Notes under the pieces: generated by a model | What the model was told of the DNA's origin: nothing | Database searches by the model: none | Seen by the model: only the letters and a program-made list of their open reading frames with translations | DNA from: Marivita sp046592965 | Lineage (GTDB): Bacteria; Pseudomonadota; Alphaproteobacteria; Rhodobacterales; Rhodobacteraceae | Length of the DNA: 64,000 nucleotides | Assembly: GCF_046592965.1 (NCBI RefSeq) | Contig: NZ_JBISBV010000004.1 | Location: forward strand, 124,001-188,000 | Direction: 5' to 3' | Shown here: one piece after another, positions 50,576 to 58,878 of the stretch | How positions within the stretch are numbered: the first letter of the stretch is position 1 | Layout of the letters: the number at the start of each line of letters is the position of its first letter | Translations under genes and position numbers: made by a program

Positions 50576-51280
50576 ATGAGCAGCCCCCGTATCGACGATG
50601 ATTTGCGCGAAACGATCATGACGCGCCCCGATGTGATTCTCGAGGATCCCGACCTGATGCGCGCCCTGATCGCCGCCAACGAGCGGGCGATGGGGGGAAA
50701 CATCGTGGATCTGCGCGGTATCGCGATGGACCGTCTCGAGGCGCGGCTCGACCGGCTGGAGGACACGCACCGCTCGGTGATTGCCGCCGCCTATGAGAAC
50801 CTTGCCGGCACCAACCAGGTGCACCGCGCCATTCTGCGAATGCTCGATCCGGTCGAGTTTGAATCCTTCCTGCGGGAACTGGGCGGCGACGTTGCCGAAA
50901 TCCTGCGCGTTGACGTGGTCAAGCTGGTGCTCGAGTCGGTGCAGAACGATGATGATCCCGCCATCAAGCGTCTCGGCGCGGTCCTGTCGGTCGCCGCACC
51001 GGGATTCATCGACATCTATCTGAACGGCGGGCGCAACGCGCCGGTGCGTCAGGTGACGCTGCGCCAGATCGAAACCGGCACGCGCGAGATATATGGCGAC
51101 AAGGCCGACTGGATCCGCTCGGAGGCGTGCCTGAAACTCGATTTCGGAACCGGGCGCCTGCCCGGTCTGCTGGTACTGGGGGCTGAAGACCCGCACCAGT
51201 TCACGCCCCAGCAAGGCACCGATCTGCTGACCTTCCTCACCGGGGTGTTCGAGCGTCAGATGCGGCGCTGGTTGTCGTGA
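50576..51280 (+). CDS. DUF484 family protein
   Basis: A 234-residue cytoplasmic protein with a GAF-like fold; function unknown. The opening RPDVILEDPDLMRALIAANE, the coiled linker MDRLEARLDRLEDTHRSVIAAAYENL (~50-75) and the C-terminal LLVLGAEDPHQFTPQQGTDLLTFLTGVFERQMRRWL are diagnostic. DUF484 commonly precedes xerC, as here, where its stop overlaps the xerC GTG. ACGAGG precedes ATG 50576. Confidence 0.9.
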   Translation: MSSPRIDDDLRETIMTRPDVILEDPDLMRALIAANERAMGGNIVDLRGIAMDRLEARLDRLEDTHRSVIAAAYENLAGTNQVHRAILRMLDPVEFESFLRELGGDVAEILRVDVVKLVLESVQNDDDPAIKRLGAVLSVAAPGFIDIYLNGGRNAPVRQVTLRQIETGTREIYGDKADWIRSEACLKLDFGTGRLPGLLVLGAEDPHQFTPQQGTDLLTFLTGVFERQMRRWLS

Positions 51281-52203
51281 CACTTGTGATCTCTCCGGCC
51301 GCGCGTGACGCGCTGGAGGGGTGGCTGGCATCGAGCCGTGCGCTGAAGGGTACGGCAGAGAACACCCTGACGGCCTATCGCGCCGATGTGGTGGATTTCG
51401 TGGCCTTCATGACCGGCTACAAAGGTGCGGCGCAGGGTTTGACACCGCTGTCGCAGATCACCGTCCCCGACATGCGGGCCTGGATGGCGCAAACGCGCAA
51501 GAACGGGTCGGGAGCGCGGTCGCTGGCGCGCAAGCTGTCGGCGGTCAAATCCTTCTATCGCTGGCTCGCTGAGCGCGAGGGCTTCGAGCCGACGGCGGTC
51601 TTGTCCACCCGCGCCCCGAAATTCGAGAAAAAGCTGCCGCGCCCGCTGAACGAGGACGCCGCGCGCGCGATGATCGACACGGTGGGGCAACAATCCCTGA
51701 AAGGCTGGGTCGGGGCGCGTGACATGGCCGTCATCACCCTCCTTTATGGCTGCGGTCTGCGCATCTCCGAAGCTCTAGGGCTGACAGGGCGCGATCTGCC
51801 ATTGGGCGAGGCGATGCGAATCGTTGGCAAGGGCGGCAAGGAACGTGTCGTGCCGGTGCTGCCGATCGCGCGCACGGCCGTCCAAACCTATGTTTCGCTG
51901 TGCCCGTTCGACATGATGCCTGACGCCCCGGTGTTTCGCGGCGTGCGGGGCGGCGCGCTCAATGCGCGGCTGGTGCAGAAGGTGACCGAACAGGCGCGAC
52001 TTCAACTCGGCCTGCCGGCCACCGCCACGCCACACGCGATGCGGCACAGTTTCGCGACACATCTGTTGTCCGCGGGCGGCGATCTTCGCGCGATCCAGGA
52101 ATTGCTCGGCCATTCATCGCTGTCCACGACGCAGGCCTACACCTCGGTCGACACCGTGCACCTGATGAAGGTCTACGAGGCCTCCCACCCTAAGGCCGGC
52201 TGA
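51277..52203 (+). CDS. xerC: Tyrosine recombinase XerC
   Basis: A 308-residue site-specific recombinase that, with XerD, resolves chromosome dimers at dif. The N-terminal SAM-like core-binding domain (ENTLTAYRADVVDFVAFM) is followed by the catalytic domain with Arg in GCGLRISEALGL, HAMRHSFATHLL, GHSSLSTTQ and the nucleophile Tyr in AYTSVDTVHL. GTG 51277 overlaps the DUF484 stop (GTGA). No attachment site, excisionase or phage gene is nearby, so this is the housekeeping enzyme and not an integrase. Confidence 0.94.
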   Translation: MTLVISPAARDALEGWLASSRALKGTAENTLTAYRADVVDFVAFMTGYKGAAQGLTPLSQITVPDMRAWMAQTRKNGSGARSLARKLSAVKSFYRWLAEREGFEPTAVLSTRAPKFEKKLPRPLNEDAARAMIDTVGQQSLKGWVGARDMAVITLLYGCGLRISEALGLTGRDLPLGEAMRIVGKGGKERVVPVLPIARTAVQTYVSLCPFDMMPDAPVFRGVRGGALNARLVQKVTEQARLQLGLPATATPHAMRHSFATHLLSAGGDLRAIQELLGHSSLSTTQAYTSVDTVHLMKVYEASHPKAG

Positions 52204-52234
52204 GACACCACCGGAATCGCGCAGCCATCGGACC

Positions 52235-52284
52235 GGCTTCTTTGGGCCTGAAATACCTCGGGGGTCTGGGGGTGGAACCCCCAG
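52235..52284 (+). repeat. Intergenic repeat copy D
   Basis: The box GGCTTCTTTGGGCCTGAAAT plus ACCTCGGGG (52235-52264) is followed by hairpin CTGGGGGT (52266-52273) with ACCCCCAG (52277-52284). It sits 32 bases after the xerC stop. Confidence 0.8.
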
Positions 52285-52384
52285 CCTGTCGGACCCGGAG
52301 AGCGGCTTGGCCCTTTCACTCGTCGCTTTGCATTCGCGCATCGACAGCGTAGCCTGTCGCTCACGCCAACAGGGAGCCCACACC

Positions 52385-52984
52385 ATGCAATTACTTCGCG
52401 CCGGACCCTCACCGTTTGTCCGCAAGGTGCTCGTCACCCTGCACGAGACCGGACAGTTCGACGATGTCGAGCAGGTCGATGTCGCCGCATCGCCGCTGGA
52501 GCCGGATTCGCGGTTGGTTGCGGCCAATCCCGTGGGCAAAATCCCGGCACTGATCCGGCCTGACGGGCCTGCGATCTATGACAGCCGGGTGATCTGCCGC
52601 TACCTGGACGCCCGCGCCGAGGGTGGGCTTTATCCGGACCGGCGGCTGTGGGATACCCTGACACTCGAAGCGACGGCGGACGGCATCATGGATGCGGCGG
52701 TGCTGATGGTGTACGAGATGCGCTTTCGCCCCGAGGACATGGTGTTCGCGCCCTGGATCGAGGGGCAGTGGTCCAAGGTGTCGCGCGCGCTCGATGCGTT
52801 GAATACCCGCTGGATGAGCCATCTGAACGGACGCGTCGACATGGGACATATCGCAATCGGTTGCGCCCTTGCCTATCTGGATTTCAGGCACGACGCGCGG
52901 TCGTGGCGAACGGGGCGCGATGCGCTGGCGTCCTGGTTCGAGGCGTTTTCCAAGCGTGACAGCATGGTGGCGACGGCGCCCTGA
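52385..52984 (+). CDS. Glutathione S-transferase family protein
   Basis: A 199-residue GST-like protein. The thioredoxin-fold N-terminus starts MQLLRAGPSPFVRKVLVTLHETG with the catalytic-loop serine expected around residue 9. NPVGKIPALIRPDGPAIYDSRVICRYLDA holds the cis-Pro and the glutathione-binding SR. The C-terminal half is all-helical. The substrate is unknown. It is preceded by repeat copy D and followed by psd. Confidence 0.9.
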   Translation: MQLLRAGPSPFVRKVLVTLHETGQFDDVEQVDVAASPLEPDSRLVAANPVGKIPALIRPDGPAIYDSRVICRYLDARAEGGLYPDRRLWDTLTLEATADGIMDAAVLMVYEMRFRPEDMVFAPWIEGQWSKVSRALDALNTRWMSHLNGRVDMGHIAIGCALAYLDFRHDARSWRTGRDALASWFEAFSKRDSMVATAP

Positions 52985-53051
52985 GCCAAGCCTTGCCTGT
53001 CCCGGCGTCGCGGTTTACCGACGCCTAACCTTTTGAGAGGACACTGCCGCA

Positions 53052-53714
53052 ATGCGGATGACGGACACATTCATCAAGCCGATGCACCCCGAGGGGCGCA
53101 AGTTCGTGGCAATCTTTGCCGCGATCACGCTGGCGCTCTTTCTGGTGGAGGATTTTCTGGGCTGGATCGGCGTTGGACTGACGATCTGGTGCTATTACTT
53201 CTTCCGCGATCCCGAGCGGGTGGTGCCCGACGCCCCCGGCCTTGTCATCAGCCCGGCGGACGGGATCGTGTCGCTGATCGAACCGGCCACGCCGCCGCGC
53301 GAGCTGGGCTTGCCGGATGTGCCTTTGACGCGGGTGAGCGTGTTCATGTCGGTGTTCAACTGCCATGTGAACCGCGCGCCGGTGGCGGGCCGTGTTGAGA
53401 AAATCGCCTATCGCCCCGGCAAGTTCTTCAACGCCTCGCTCGACAAGGCGAGCGAGGATAACGAGCGCAATTCGATGATCATTCGCATGGACGATGGGCG
53501 CGATCTGACAGTTGTGCAGATCGCCGGATTGGTGGCACGCCGCATCCTCAGCTTCACCCAAGAAGGCGCGGTTCTGGATCGCGGCGAGCGGTTCGGACTG
53601 ATCCGTTTCGGCTCGCGGCTGGATATTTACCTACCCGAGGGGGTGGAACCCTCGGTCAAGATCGGTCAGACGATGGTCGCCGGTGAAACGGTCATTGCGG
53701 ATCTTTCATCATGA
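53052..53714 (+). CDS. psd: Phosphatidylserine decarboxylase, short (type II) form
   Basis: A 220-residue self-cleaving, pyruvoyl-dependent enzyme that makes phosphatidylethanolamine in the inner membrane. One membrane segment (FVAIFAAITLALFLVEDFLGWIG) lies near the N-terminus. FMSVFNCHVNRAPVAG and the processing site RFGSRLDIYLP (cleavage between Gly and Ser) are conserved. AGAGGA lies upstream. The last codons overlap the ATG of pssA (ATGA), giving the usual psd-pssA pair. Confidence 0.95.
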   Translation: MRMTDTFIKPMHPEGRKFVAIFAAITLALFLVEDFLGWIGVGLTIWCYYFFRDPERVVPDAPGLVISPADGIVSLIEPATPPRELGLPDVPLTRVSVFMSVFNCHVNRAPVAGRVEKIAYRPGKFFNASLDKASEDNERNSMIIRMDDGRDLTVVQIAGLVARRILSFTQEGAVLDRGERFGLIRFGSRLDIYLPEGVEPSVKIGQTMVAGETVIADLSS

Positions 53715-54475
53715 GTTCCAATCGCGATGTCGCCAAGCTCTCGCTGATCCAGTTGTTGCCGAACATGCTGACGGTGACGGCGATTTGTGCCGGTTTGACG
53801 GCGATCCGCTTCGGACTTCAGGGCAATTACGAACTTGCGGTGCAATTGATCCTGCTGGCGGCCATTCTCGACGGGCTGGACGGGCGGCTTGCCCGTGCTT
53901 TGGGCAGCGACAGCAAGATGGGTGCGGAGCTGGATTCGCTTGCCGATTTCCTGAATTTCGGCGTTGCGCCCGGCATGTTGCTGTATGTCTGGGCGCTTGA
54001 CGACACGCGCTCGCTCGGCTGGCTTGCCGTGCTGGTCTATGCGGTGTGCGCCGTCACCCGGCTGGCGCGCTTCAACGTGGCGCGCAAAACCGATGGCGAG
54101 TCGGCGGAGAACGCGTATTTCATGGGGATTCCATCGCCCGCAGGCGCGATATTGGTGATGCTGCCGATGTATGTGTCCTTCGCGATGGATCGCGAGCCCA
54201 TCCTGCCGGATGCGCTTTTGTCGATCTATATCGCCGGGATCGGGCTTTTGATGATCGGGCGCTTTCCGGTCTGGTCGTTCAAGACGACGCAGATCAGCCA
54301 GCGGCGGGTCAAGATGTTCCTCGTCGGCTTTGCCGCCATCGGTGCGGCGATTGCCATTTACACATGGGTCGCACTGGCGATCCTGAGCGTCATCTACATC
54401 GCGGCGGTGGTGTGGATGTTGCCCGGTTCACGCCGGGCAATGGCCAAGGACAGAAAACCGCCCGCCGATGGCTGA
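53711..54475 (+). CDS. pssA: CDP-diacylglycerol--serine O-phosphatidyltransferase
   Basis: A 254-residue CDP-alcohol phosphatidyltransferase that makes phosphatidylserine for Psd. The catalytic motif DG-x2-AR-x8-G-x3-D-x3-D is seen as LDGLDGRLARAL followed by SKMGAELDSLADFLNFG (~55-85). Several membrane helices follow (TRSLGWLAVLVYAVCAVTRLA, GAILVMLPMYVSFAM, ALAILSVIYIAAVVWML). It is coupled to psd by a 4-bp overlap. Confidence 0.95.
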   Translation: MSSNRDVAKLSLIQLLPNMLTVTAICAGLTAIRFGLQGNYELAVQLILLAAILDGLDGRLARALGSDSKMGAELDSLADFLNFGVAPGMLLYVWALDDTRSLGWLAVLVYAVCAVTRLARFNVARKTDGESAENAYFMGIPSPAGAILVMLPMYVSFAMDREPILPDALLSIYIAGIGLLMIGRFPVWSFKTTQISQRRVKMFLVGFAAIGAAIAIYTWVALAILSVIYIAAVVWMLPGSRRAMAKDRKPPADG

Positions 54476-54477
54476 TA

Positions 54478-55140
54478 TCAGAACTTCAGCGTCAAACCGA
54501 CGTTGAGCGCATTGGTCTTGATATCGGTCCCCAGCGAACCGCCCTCCGGCAGATCGACGTCGTTGCTGGAATAGGTGAACTGGTATTCGCCAAACACCGC
54601 GAACCGGTCGTTCAGATCGTAGCTGACGCCAGCCGTCACCCGCGCCGCGGGGCCGGTGAGCTGGAATTCATAGGTATCAAGGCCGGTTGTCGTGTCGATA
54701 TCCACATGCGGTACCGCTACGCCGACACCCCCACCGACATAGGGTGTGATCTTGCCCTCGGCCCAAAGGCCTGGCCAGCGTTGATAGGCGTTGACCGTCA
54801 CGATGTTCAGCCCGTCGGTGAACTCCAGATCGGAAAAGCCGATATCGGCTTTTTCATCGTCGGGCGCATAGACCTTGGTGTGGGTGAATTCGAGACCGAA
54901 CCCCAACCGTTCATTTTTCCACCAGGTGCCGCGCACGCCGTAATAGGGGGGCATCTCGAATGAACGCCCTTCCCAGCCGATGAGCTTGTCGAACTCCGCG
55001 CCGGTGCCCGGATAGTCACCCTTGACCCGGCTGTGCGGTGCGGTTTGCCAACCCGAATAGATCGACAGTTCCATCTCTGCCAGAGCGGGTGTTGCAAGAC
55101 CGCCAAGAGCCAGAATACCTGAGAGAATCGTTTTTTTCAT
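54478..55140 (-). CDS. Outer-membrane beta-barrel protein
   Basis: A 220-residue exported barrel. A Sec signal peptide (MKKTILSGILALGGLATPALAE) precedes about eight amphipathic strands (LSIYSGWQTAPHS, RLGFGLEFTHTKVY, NRFAVFGEYQFTYS, ALNVGLTLKF), with a terminal Phe. It fits the general OMP_b-brl (OmpA/OmpW/acyloxyacyl-type) superfamily; a precise subfamily cannot be given. The gene is convergent with pssA, ending 2 bp after its stop, and divergent from petABC. Confidence 0.8.
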   Translation of the reverse strand: MKKTILSGILALGGLATPALAEMELSIYSGWQTAPHSRVKGDYPGTGAEFDKLIGWEGRSFEMPPYYGVRGTWWKNERLGFGLEFTHTKVYAPDDEKADIGFSDLEFTDGLNIVTVNAYQRWPGLWAEGKITPYVGGGVGVAVPHVDIDTTTGLDTYEFQLTGPAARVTAGVSYDLNDRFAVFGEYQFTYSSNDVDLPEGGSLGTDIKTNALNVGLTLKF

Positions 55141-55359
55141 CCGCGGTCGTCCAATTTCGTGTTGGTAGCCATCATATCCGGCTTCGGACCGGCGTGCCCG
55201 GTGTTTTTGCCGCGACACATCGGCGCTTATCTCCTACCTAGTTCGTCATAAGGTGGACGGCTAGGGGGGAGACCGCTAAATAGCGCCTCGGAGAGCCTCG
55301 TGATTTGAGGCCTGAACCGTATTGTGGCCGCCTATTTGGCGATGAATGGAGAAAACCTC

Positions 55360-55938
55360 GTGTCCAACGCAGAACATCACGAAGGCACCCGGAGGGACTT
55401 CCTGTATTATGCAACCGCCGGAGCCGGCGCTGTTGCGACCGGTGCCGCCGTCTGGCCTTTGGTCAATCAGATGAACCCTTCAGCCGACGTTCTCGCTCTG
55501 TCCTCGATTCGCGTGGACGTGTCGGGTGTGTCCGAAGGCACTCAACTTACCGTAAAATGGCTTGGCAAGCCGGTGTTCATCCGCCGTCGCACCGAAATCG
55601 AGATCGAGACTGCACGCGATGTCGATGTAGCGGACCTGCCAGACAAGATCGCGCGGAACGCCAATCTTGATGGCGCCGCAGCAGCGACCGACGCCAACCG
55701 CGCGTTTGACGAAAGTGGTGAATGGATCGTCCAGATCGGCGTGTGCACGCATCTGGGCTGTGTTCCTATCGTCGGGGCAGGCGACTACTCTGTCGAGGGC
55801 GGCATCGGCGGCTGGTTCTGCCCGTGCCACGGTTCGCATTACGACACCGCAGGCCGTATCCGAAAAGGTCCGGCGCCGGAGAACCTCCACATTCCGCCGG
55901 CCGAATGGGTCGACGATACAACAATCCTGCTGGGATAA
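55360..55938 (+). CDS. petA: Ubiquinol--cytochrome c reductase iron-sulfur (Rieske) subunit
   Basis: A 192-residue Rieske protein of the bc1 complex. A twin-arginine anchor (RRDFLYYATAGAGAVATGAAVWPL) places the cluster domain in the periplasm. The [2Fe-2S] ligands are in CTHLGC and CPCHGSH. There is no suitable ATG; GTG 55360 (MSNAEHHEGT) has GGAGA about 9 bases upstream and gives the normal length. It is the first gene of petABC. Confidence 0.96.
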   Translation: MSNAEHHEGTRRDFLYYATAGAGAVATGAAVWPLVNQMNPSADVLALSSIRVDVSGVSEGTQLTVKWLGKPVFIRRRTEIEIETARDVDVADLPDKIARNANLDGAAAATDANRAFDESGEWIVQIGVCTHLGCVPIVGAGDYSVEGGIGGWFCPCHGSHYDTAGRIRKGPAPENLHIPPAEWVDDTTILLG

Positions 55939-55950
55939 GGAGACGCGCGC

Positions 55951-57297
55951 ATGTCTGGAATTCCCCACGATCATTATGAACCGAAAACGGGCATTGAAAA
56001 ATGGGTGCACACGCGGTTGCCGGTTGTCGGCCTGCTGTATGACACCCTGATGATCCCGACTCCAAAGAACCTGAACTGGATGTGGATCTGGGGCATCGTC
56101 CTGGCCTTCTGCCTGGTTCTGCAAATCGCAACCGGCATCGTGCTGGCGATGCATTATACACCGCATGTCGATATGGCCTTTGCCAGCGTCGAGCATATCA
56201 TGCGCAACGTGAACGGCGGCGCGATGCTGCGCTACCTGCACATGAACGGTGCGTCCCTGTTCTTCTTTGCCGTCTACGCGCACATCCTGCGTGGTCTGTA
56301 TTACGGCTCCTACAAGGCGCCGCGGGAAATCACCTGGATCATCGGCATGCTGATCTATCTTGCCATGATGGCGACCGCGTTCATGGGCTATGTTCTGCCC
56401 TGGGGGCAGATGTCGTTCTGGGGTGCAACCGTGATCACCGGCCTGTTCGGAGCCATCCCGCTTGTCGGCGAGTCGATCCAGACCTGGCTTCTGGGCGGAC
56501 CGGCTGTGGACAACGCCACGCTGAACCGCTTCTTCTCACTGCACTACCTGCTGCCTTTTGTCATTGCCGCTTTGGTAATCGTCCACATCTGGGCCTTCCA
56601 CAGCACCGGCAACAACAACCCGACGGGCGTTGAAGTGCGCCGGACCTCGAAGGCAGATGCCGAGAAGGACACGTTGCCGTTCTGGCCCTATTTCGTGATC
56701 AAGGACTTGTTCGCCCTGGCGGTGATCCTTGCGGTGTTCTTCGCGGTTGTCGGCTTCATGCCGAACTTCCTTGGCCACCCTGACAACTACGTCGAAGCGA
56801 ACCCGCTGGTGACACCTGCGCATATCGTGCCGGAATGGTACTTCCTGCCCTTCTACGCCATCCTGCGTGCGTTTGACTCCGAAGTCTGGGTCGTGATCGC
56901 GGCAAGCTGGATCACCGGGGGCATCATCGACGCCAAGTTCTTTGGCGTGCTGGCGATGTTCGGCGCGATCATCGTCATGGCGCTGGTGCCGTGGCTCGAC
57001 ACGTCGTCGGTCCGCTCGGGGCGGTATCGCCCGATGTTCAAGTGGTGGTTCTGGGTCTTTGTCGTCAACTTCGTCGTTCTGACCTGGGTCGGCGCAATGC
57101 CAGCCGAAGGCATCTATCCCTACATCGCCCTGCTCGGTGCGACCTACTGGTTCGCCTATTTCCTCGTGATCCTGCCGCTGCTCGGCGTGCTCGAAAAGCC
57201 GCAGCCGCAGCCGGATACCATCGAAGAGGATTTCAAAGCGCACTATGGCAAGTCCTCGACCAAAGAGGGCGCTCCTGCAGCGACCCCGGCCGAGTAA
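55951..57297 (+). CDS. petB: Cytochrome b of the bc1 complex
   Basis: A 448-residue membrane cytochrome with eight helices that holds hemes bL and bH and both quinol sites. Landmarks are HMNGASLFFFAVYAHILRGLYYGSY, MGYVLPWGQMSFWGATVITG, and HYLLPFVIAALVIVHIWAFH with the axial histidines. PEWYFLPFYAILRA is the PEWY motif of the Qo site. GGAG precedes ATG 55951, 12 bp after petA. Confidence 0.97.
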   Translation: MSGIPHDHYEPKTGIEKWVHTRLPVVGLLYDTLMIPTPKNLNWMWIWGIVLAFCLVLQIATGIVLAMHYTPHVDMAFASVEHIMRNVNGGAMLRYLHMNGASLFFFAVYAHILRGLYYGSYKAPREITWIIGMLIYLAMMATAFMGYVLPWGQMSFWGATVITGLFGAIPLVGESIQTWLLGGPAVDNATLNRFFSLHYLLPFVIAALVIVHIWAFHSTGNNNPTGVEVRRTSKADAEKDTLPFWPYFVIKDLFALAVILAVFFAVVGFMPNFLGHPDNYVEANPLVTPAHIVPEWYFLPFYAILRAFDSEVWVVIAASWITGGIIDAKFFGVLAMFGAIIVMALVPWLDTSSVRSGRYRPMFKWWFWVFVVNFVVLTWVGAMPAEGIYPYIALLGATYWFAYFLVILPLLGVLEKPQPQPDTIEEDFKAHYGKSSTKEGAPAATPAE

Positions 57298-57314
57298 GAA
57301 AGGACATGCGACCA

Positions 57315-58103
57315 ATGTTTAAGAAACTTGCCCTTGCGGCCACACTGGCTCTGACCTCTGTTTCCGGCGCGTATGCCGCCGGAGATGAAGGTCATGTCGT
57401 GAACTATGACTTCTCGTTCGAAGGCCCGTTCGGAACCTACGATCAGGCGCAGCTGCAACGCGGGTTGCAGGTCTATACGCAGGTCTGCAAATCGTGCCAC
57501 GGCCTGCAATACGTTCCGTTGCGCACCTTGCACGACGACGGCGGTGTCGGGTTCAGCGAAGATCAGGTTCGGGCCTATGCCGAACAGAACTACGAAGTGT
57601 TCGATGCGGAGCTTGATGATTATCGTCCGGCAAAACCGGTCGATCACTTCCCGGCCAATACCGGCGCTGGGGCACCCGACCTGAGCGTGATTGCCAAGGG
57701 ACGTGCCGGTTTCCACGGACCGTACGGTCTGGGCATCAACCAGTTCTTCAAAGGTATGGGCGGGGCGGAATATCTGGCCTCCCTGCTCGCGGGTTATACC
57801 GGCGAGGAAAAGGAAGAGGCCGGCGCATTCCTCTACGAGAACACTGCCTTCCCCGGCGGCTGGATTTCCATGGCTCCGCCGCTTTACGGCGATGATGTGG
57901 AATATTCCGACGGAACAGAAGCCACCATCGAGCAGGAGGCCCAAGACGTGGCCGCGTTCCTGATGTGGGCGGCAGAGCCAAAGATGATGGCGCGCAAGCA
58001 GGCCGGGTTTGTCGGGGTGATCTTCCTCACGATCCTGTCGGTGCTGCTGTATCTCACCAACAAGCGCATCTGGGCTCCGATCAAGGCCCGCGCGAAGGAC
58101 TAA
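57315..58103 (+). CDS. petC: Cytochrome c1 of the bc1 complex
   Basis: A 262-residue heme protein with signal peptide (MFKKLALAATLALTSVSGAYAAG), heme-binding CKSCHGLQYVPL (C-x2-CH), a Met ligand region (AGGWISMAPPLYG-like segment, here FPGGWISMAPPLYG) and a C-terminal anchor (QAGFVGVIFLTILSVLLYLTNK). I chose ATG 57315 over ATG 57306, because AAGGA is only one base from the latter. It is the last gene of petABC and is followed by a terminator. Confidence 0.96.
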   Translation: MFKKLALAATLALTSVSGAYAAGDEGHVVNYDFSFEGPFGTYDQAQLQRGLQVYTQVCKSCHGLQYVPLRTLHDDGGVGFSEDQVRAYAEQNYEVFDAELDDYRPAKPVDHFPANTGAGAPDLSVIAKGRAGFHGPYGLGINQFFKGMGGAEYLASLLAGYTGEEKEEAGAFLYENTAFPGGWISMAPPLYGDDVEYSDGTEATIEQEAQDVAAFLMWAAEPKMMARKQAGFVGVIFLTILSVLLYLTNKRIWAPIKARAKD

Positions 58104-58124
58104 GCCTTGATGTTCTGAAATTGG

Positions 58125-58155
58125 AAAAGCCCCGCGCACCACGCGGGGCTTTTTT
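58125..58155. terminator. Bidirectional terminator between petC and thiQ
   Basis: AAAAGCCCCGCG (58125-58136) pairs with CGCGGGGCTTTT (58142-58153) with extra T residues after it. It can end petABC and the convergent thiBPQ transcripts. Confidence 0.9.
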
Positions 58156-58167
58156 GTTGCAGGCGTG

Positions 58168-58878
58168 CTATCGGTGTTGCTGCCCCAGGTAGGCGCGCAA
58201 TCCGTCCGGCGGGTTGTCCAGCAGGGCTTGCGTCGGTTGCGGCGCAGCGACAGACCCGTCTTCGACAACGATCGTCAACTCGGAAAAACGGCGCGCGTCA
58301 TCAGGGTCATGGGTTACCAGCAGAACGGTCAGCGCCTCGGCCTGCGCCACCTCTTTCACCAGATCCAGCATTTCCACCTTCAGCGCCGGGCCAAGAGCGG
58401 CAAACGGTTCGTCCAGCAACAAGACCGGCCGGCCCTGCACCAGCACCCGCGCCAGCGCCGCGCGGCTCTGCTGTCCGCCCGACATCTCGGACAGCCGGCG
58501 CGGCGCAAAGCCCGCAAGACCGACGCGCTCCAGCACTGCCTCGATCCGCTTTGCATCAACGGGCCTCAGCGTCCCGGTGCGCGGATTGAGGGCAAGAGCC
58601 ATGTTCCGTTCAATGGTCAGATGCGGAAACAGATTGCTGTCCTGAAACAACACGCTGACCGGGCGCGCGGCTGGGGTCAGCCCGGTGATCGGCACACCTT
58701 GCCAAAGCACCCTGCCCGATTGCACGCCCCGAAATCCGGCGATGACATCGAGCAAGGTCGATTTGCCCGATCCCGAAGGTCCGATGACGGCCACGCGCGC
58801 GCCCGCTGCTATGTGCAGGTCCGCAGTCAGCGTGAAAGATCCGGCCTGCGCCGTTACGGTTTCAAGATGCAGACCCAA
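58168..58878 (-). CDS. thiQ: Thiamine ABC transporter ATPase
   Basis: A 236-residue ABC ATPase with Walker A IGPSGSGKSTLLD, signature LSEMSGGQQSRAALAR and Walker B PVLLLDEPFAALGP. The start is TTG 58878 (MGLHLETVTAQAG), with GGAGG 5 bases before it, so it overlaps the thiP stop by 17 bp. The family also covers putrescine/iron importers, but the riboswitch and gene order identify thiamine. Confidence 0.93.
   Translation of the reverse strand: MGLHLETVTAQAGSFTLTADLHIAAGARVAVIGPSGSGKSTLLDVIAGFRGVQSGRVLWQGVPITGLTPAARPVSVLFQDSNLFPHLTIERNMALALNPRTGTLRPVDAKRIEAVLERVGLAGFAPRRLSEMSGGQQSRAALARVLVQGRPVLLLDEPFAALGPALKVEMLDLVKEVAQAEALTVLLVTHDPDDARRFSELTIVVEDGSVAAPQPTQALLDNPPDGLRAYLGQQHR

Noticed and set aside
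51277..52203. The tyrosine recombinase as an integrase of a genomic island
   Set aside because: It is coupled to DUF484, the usual partner of housekeeping xerC, and there are no attachment repeats, tRNA or phage genes around it.
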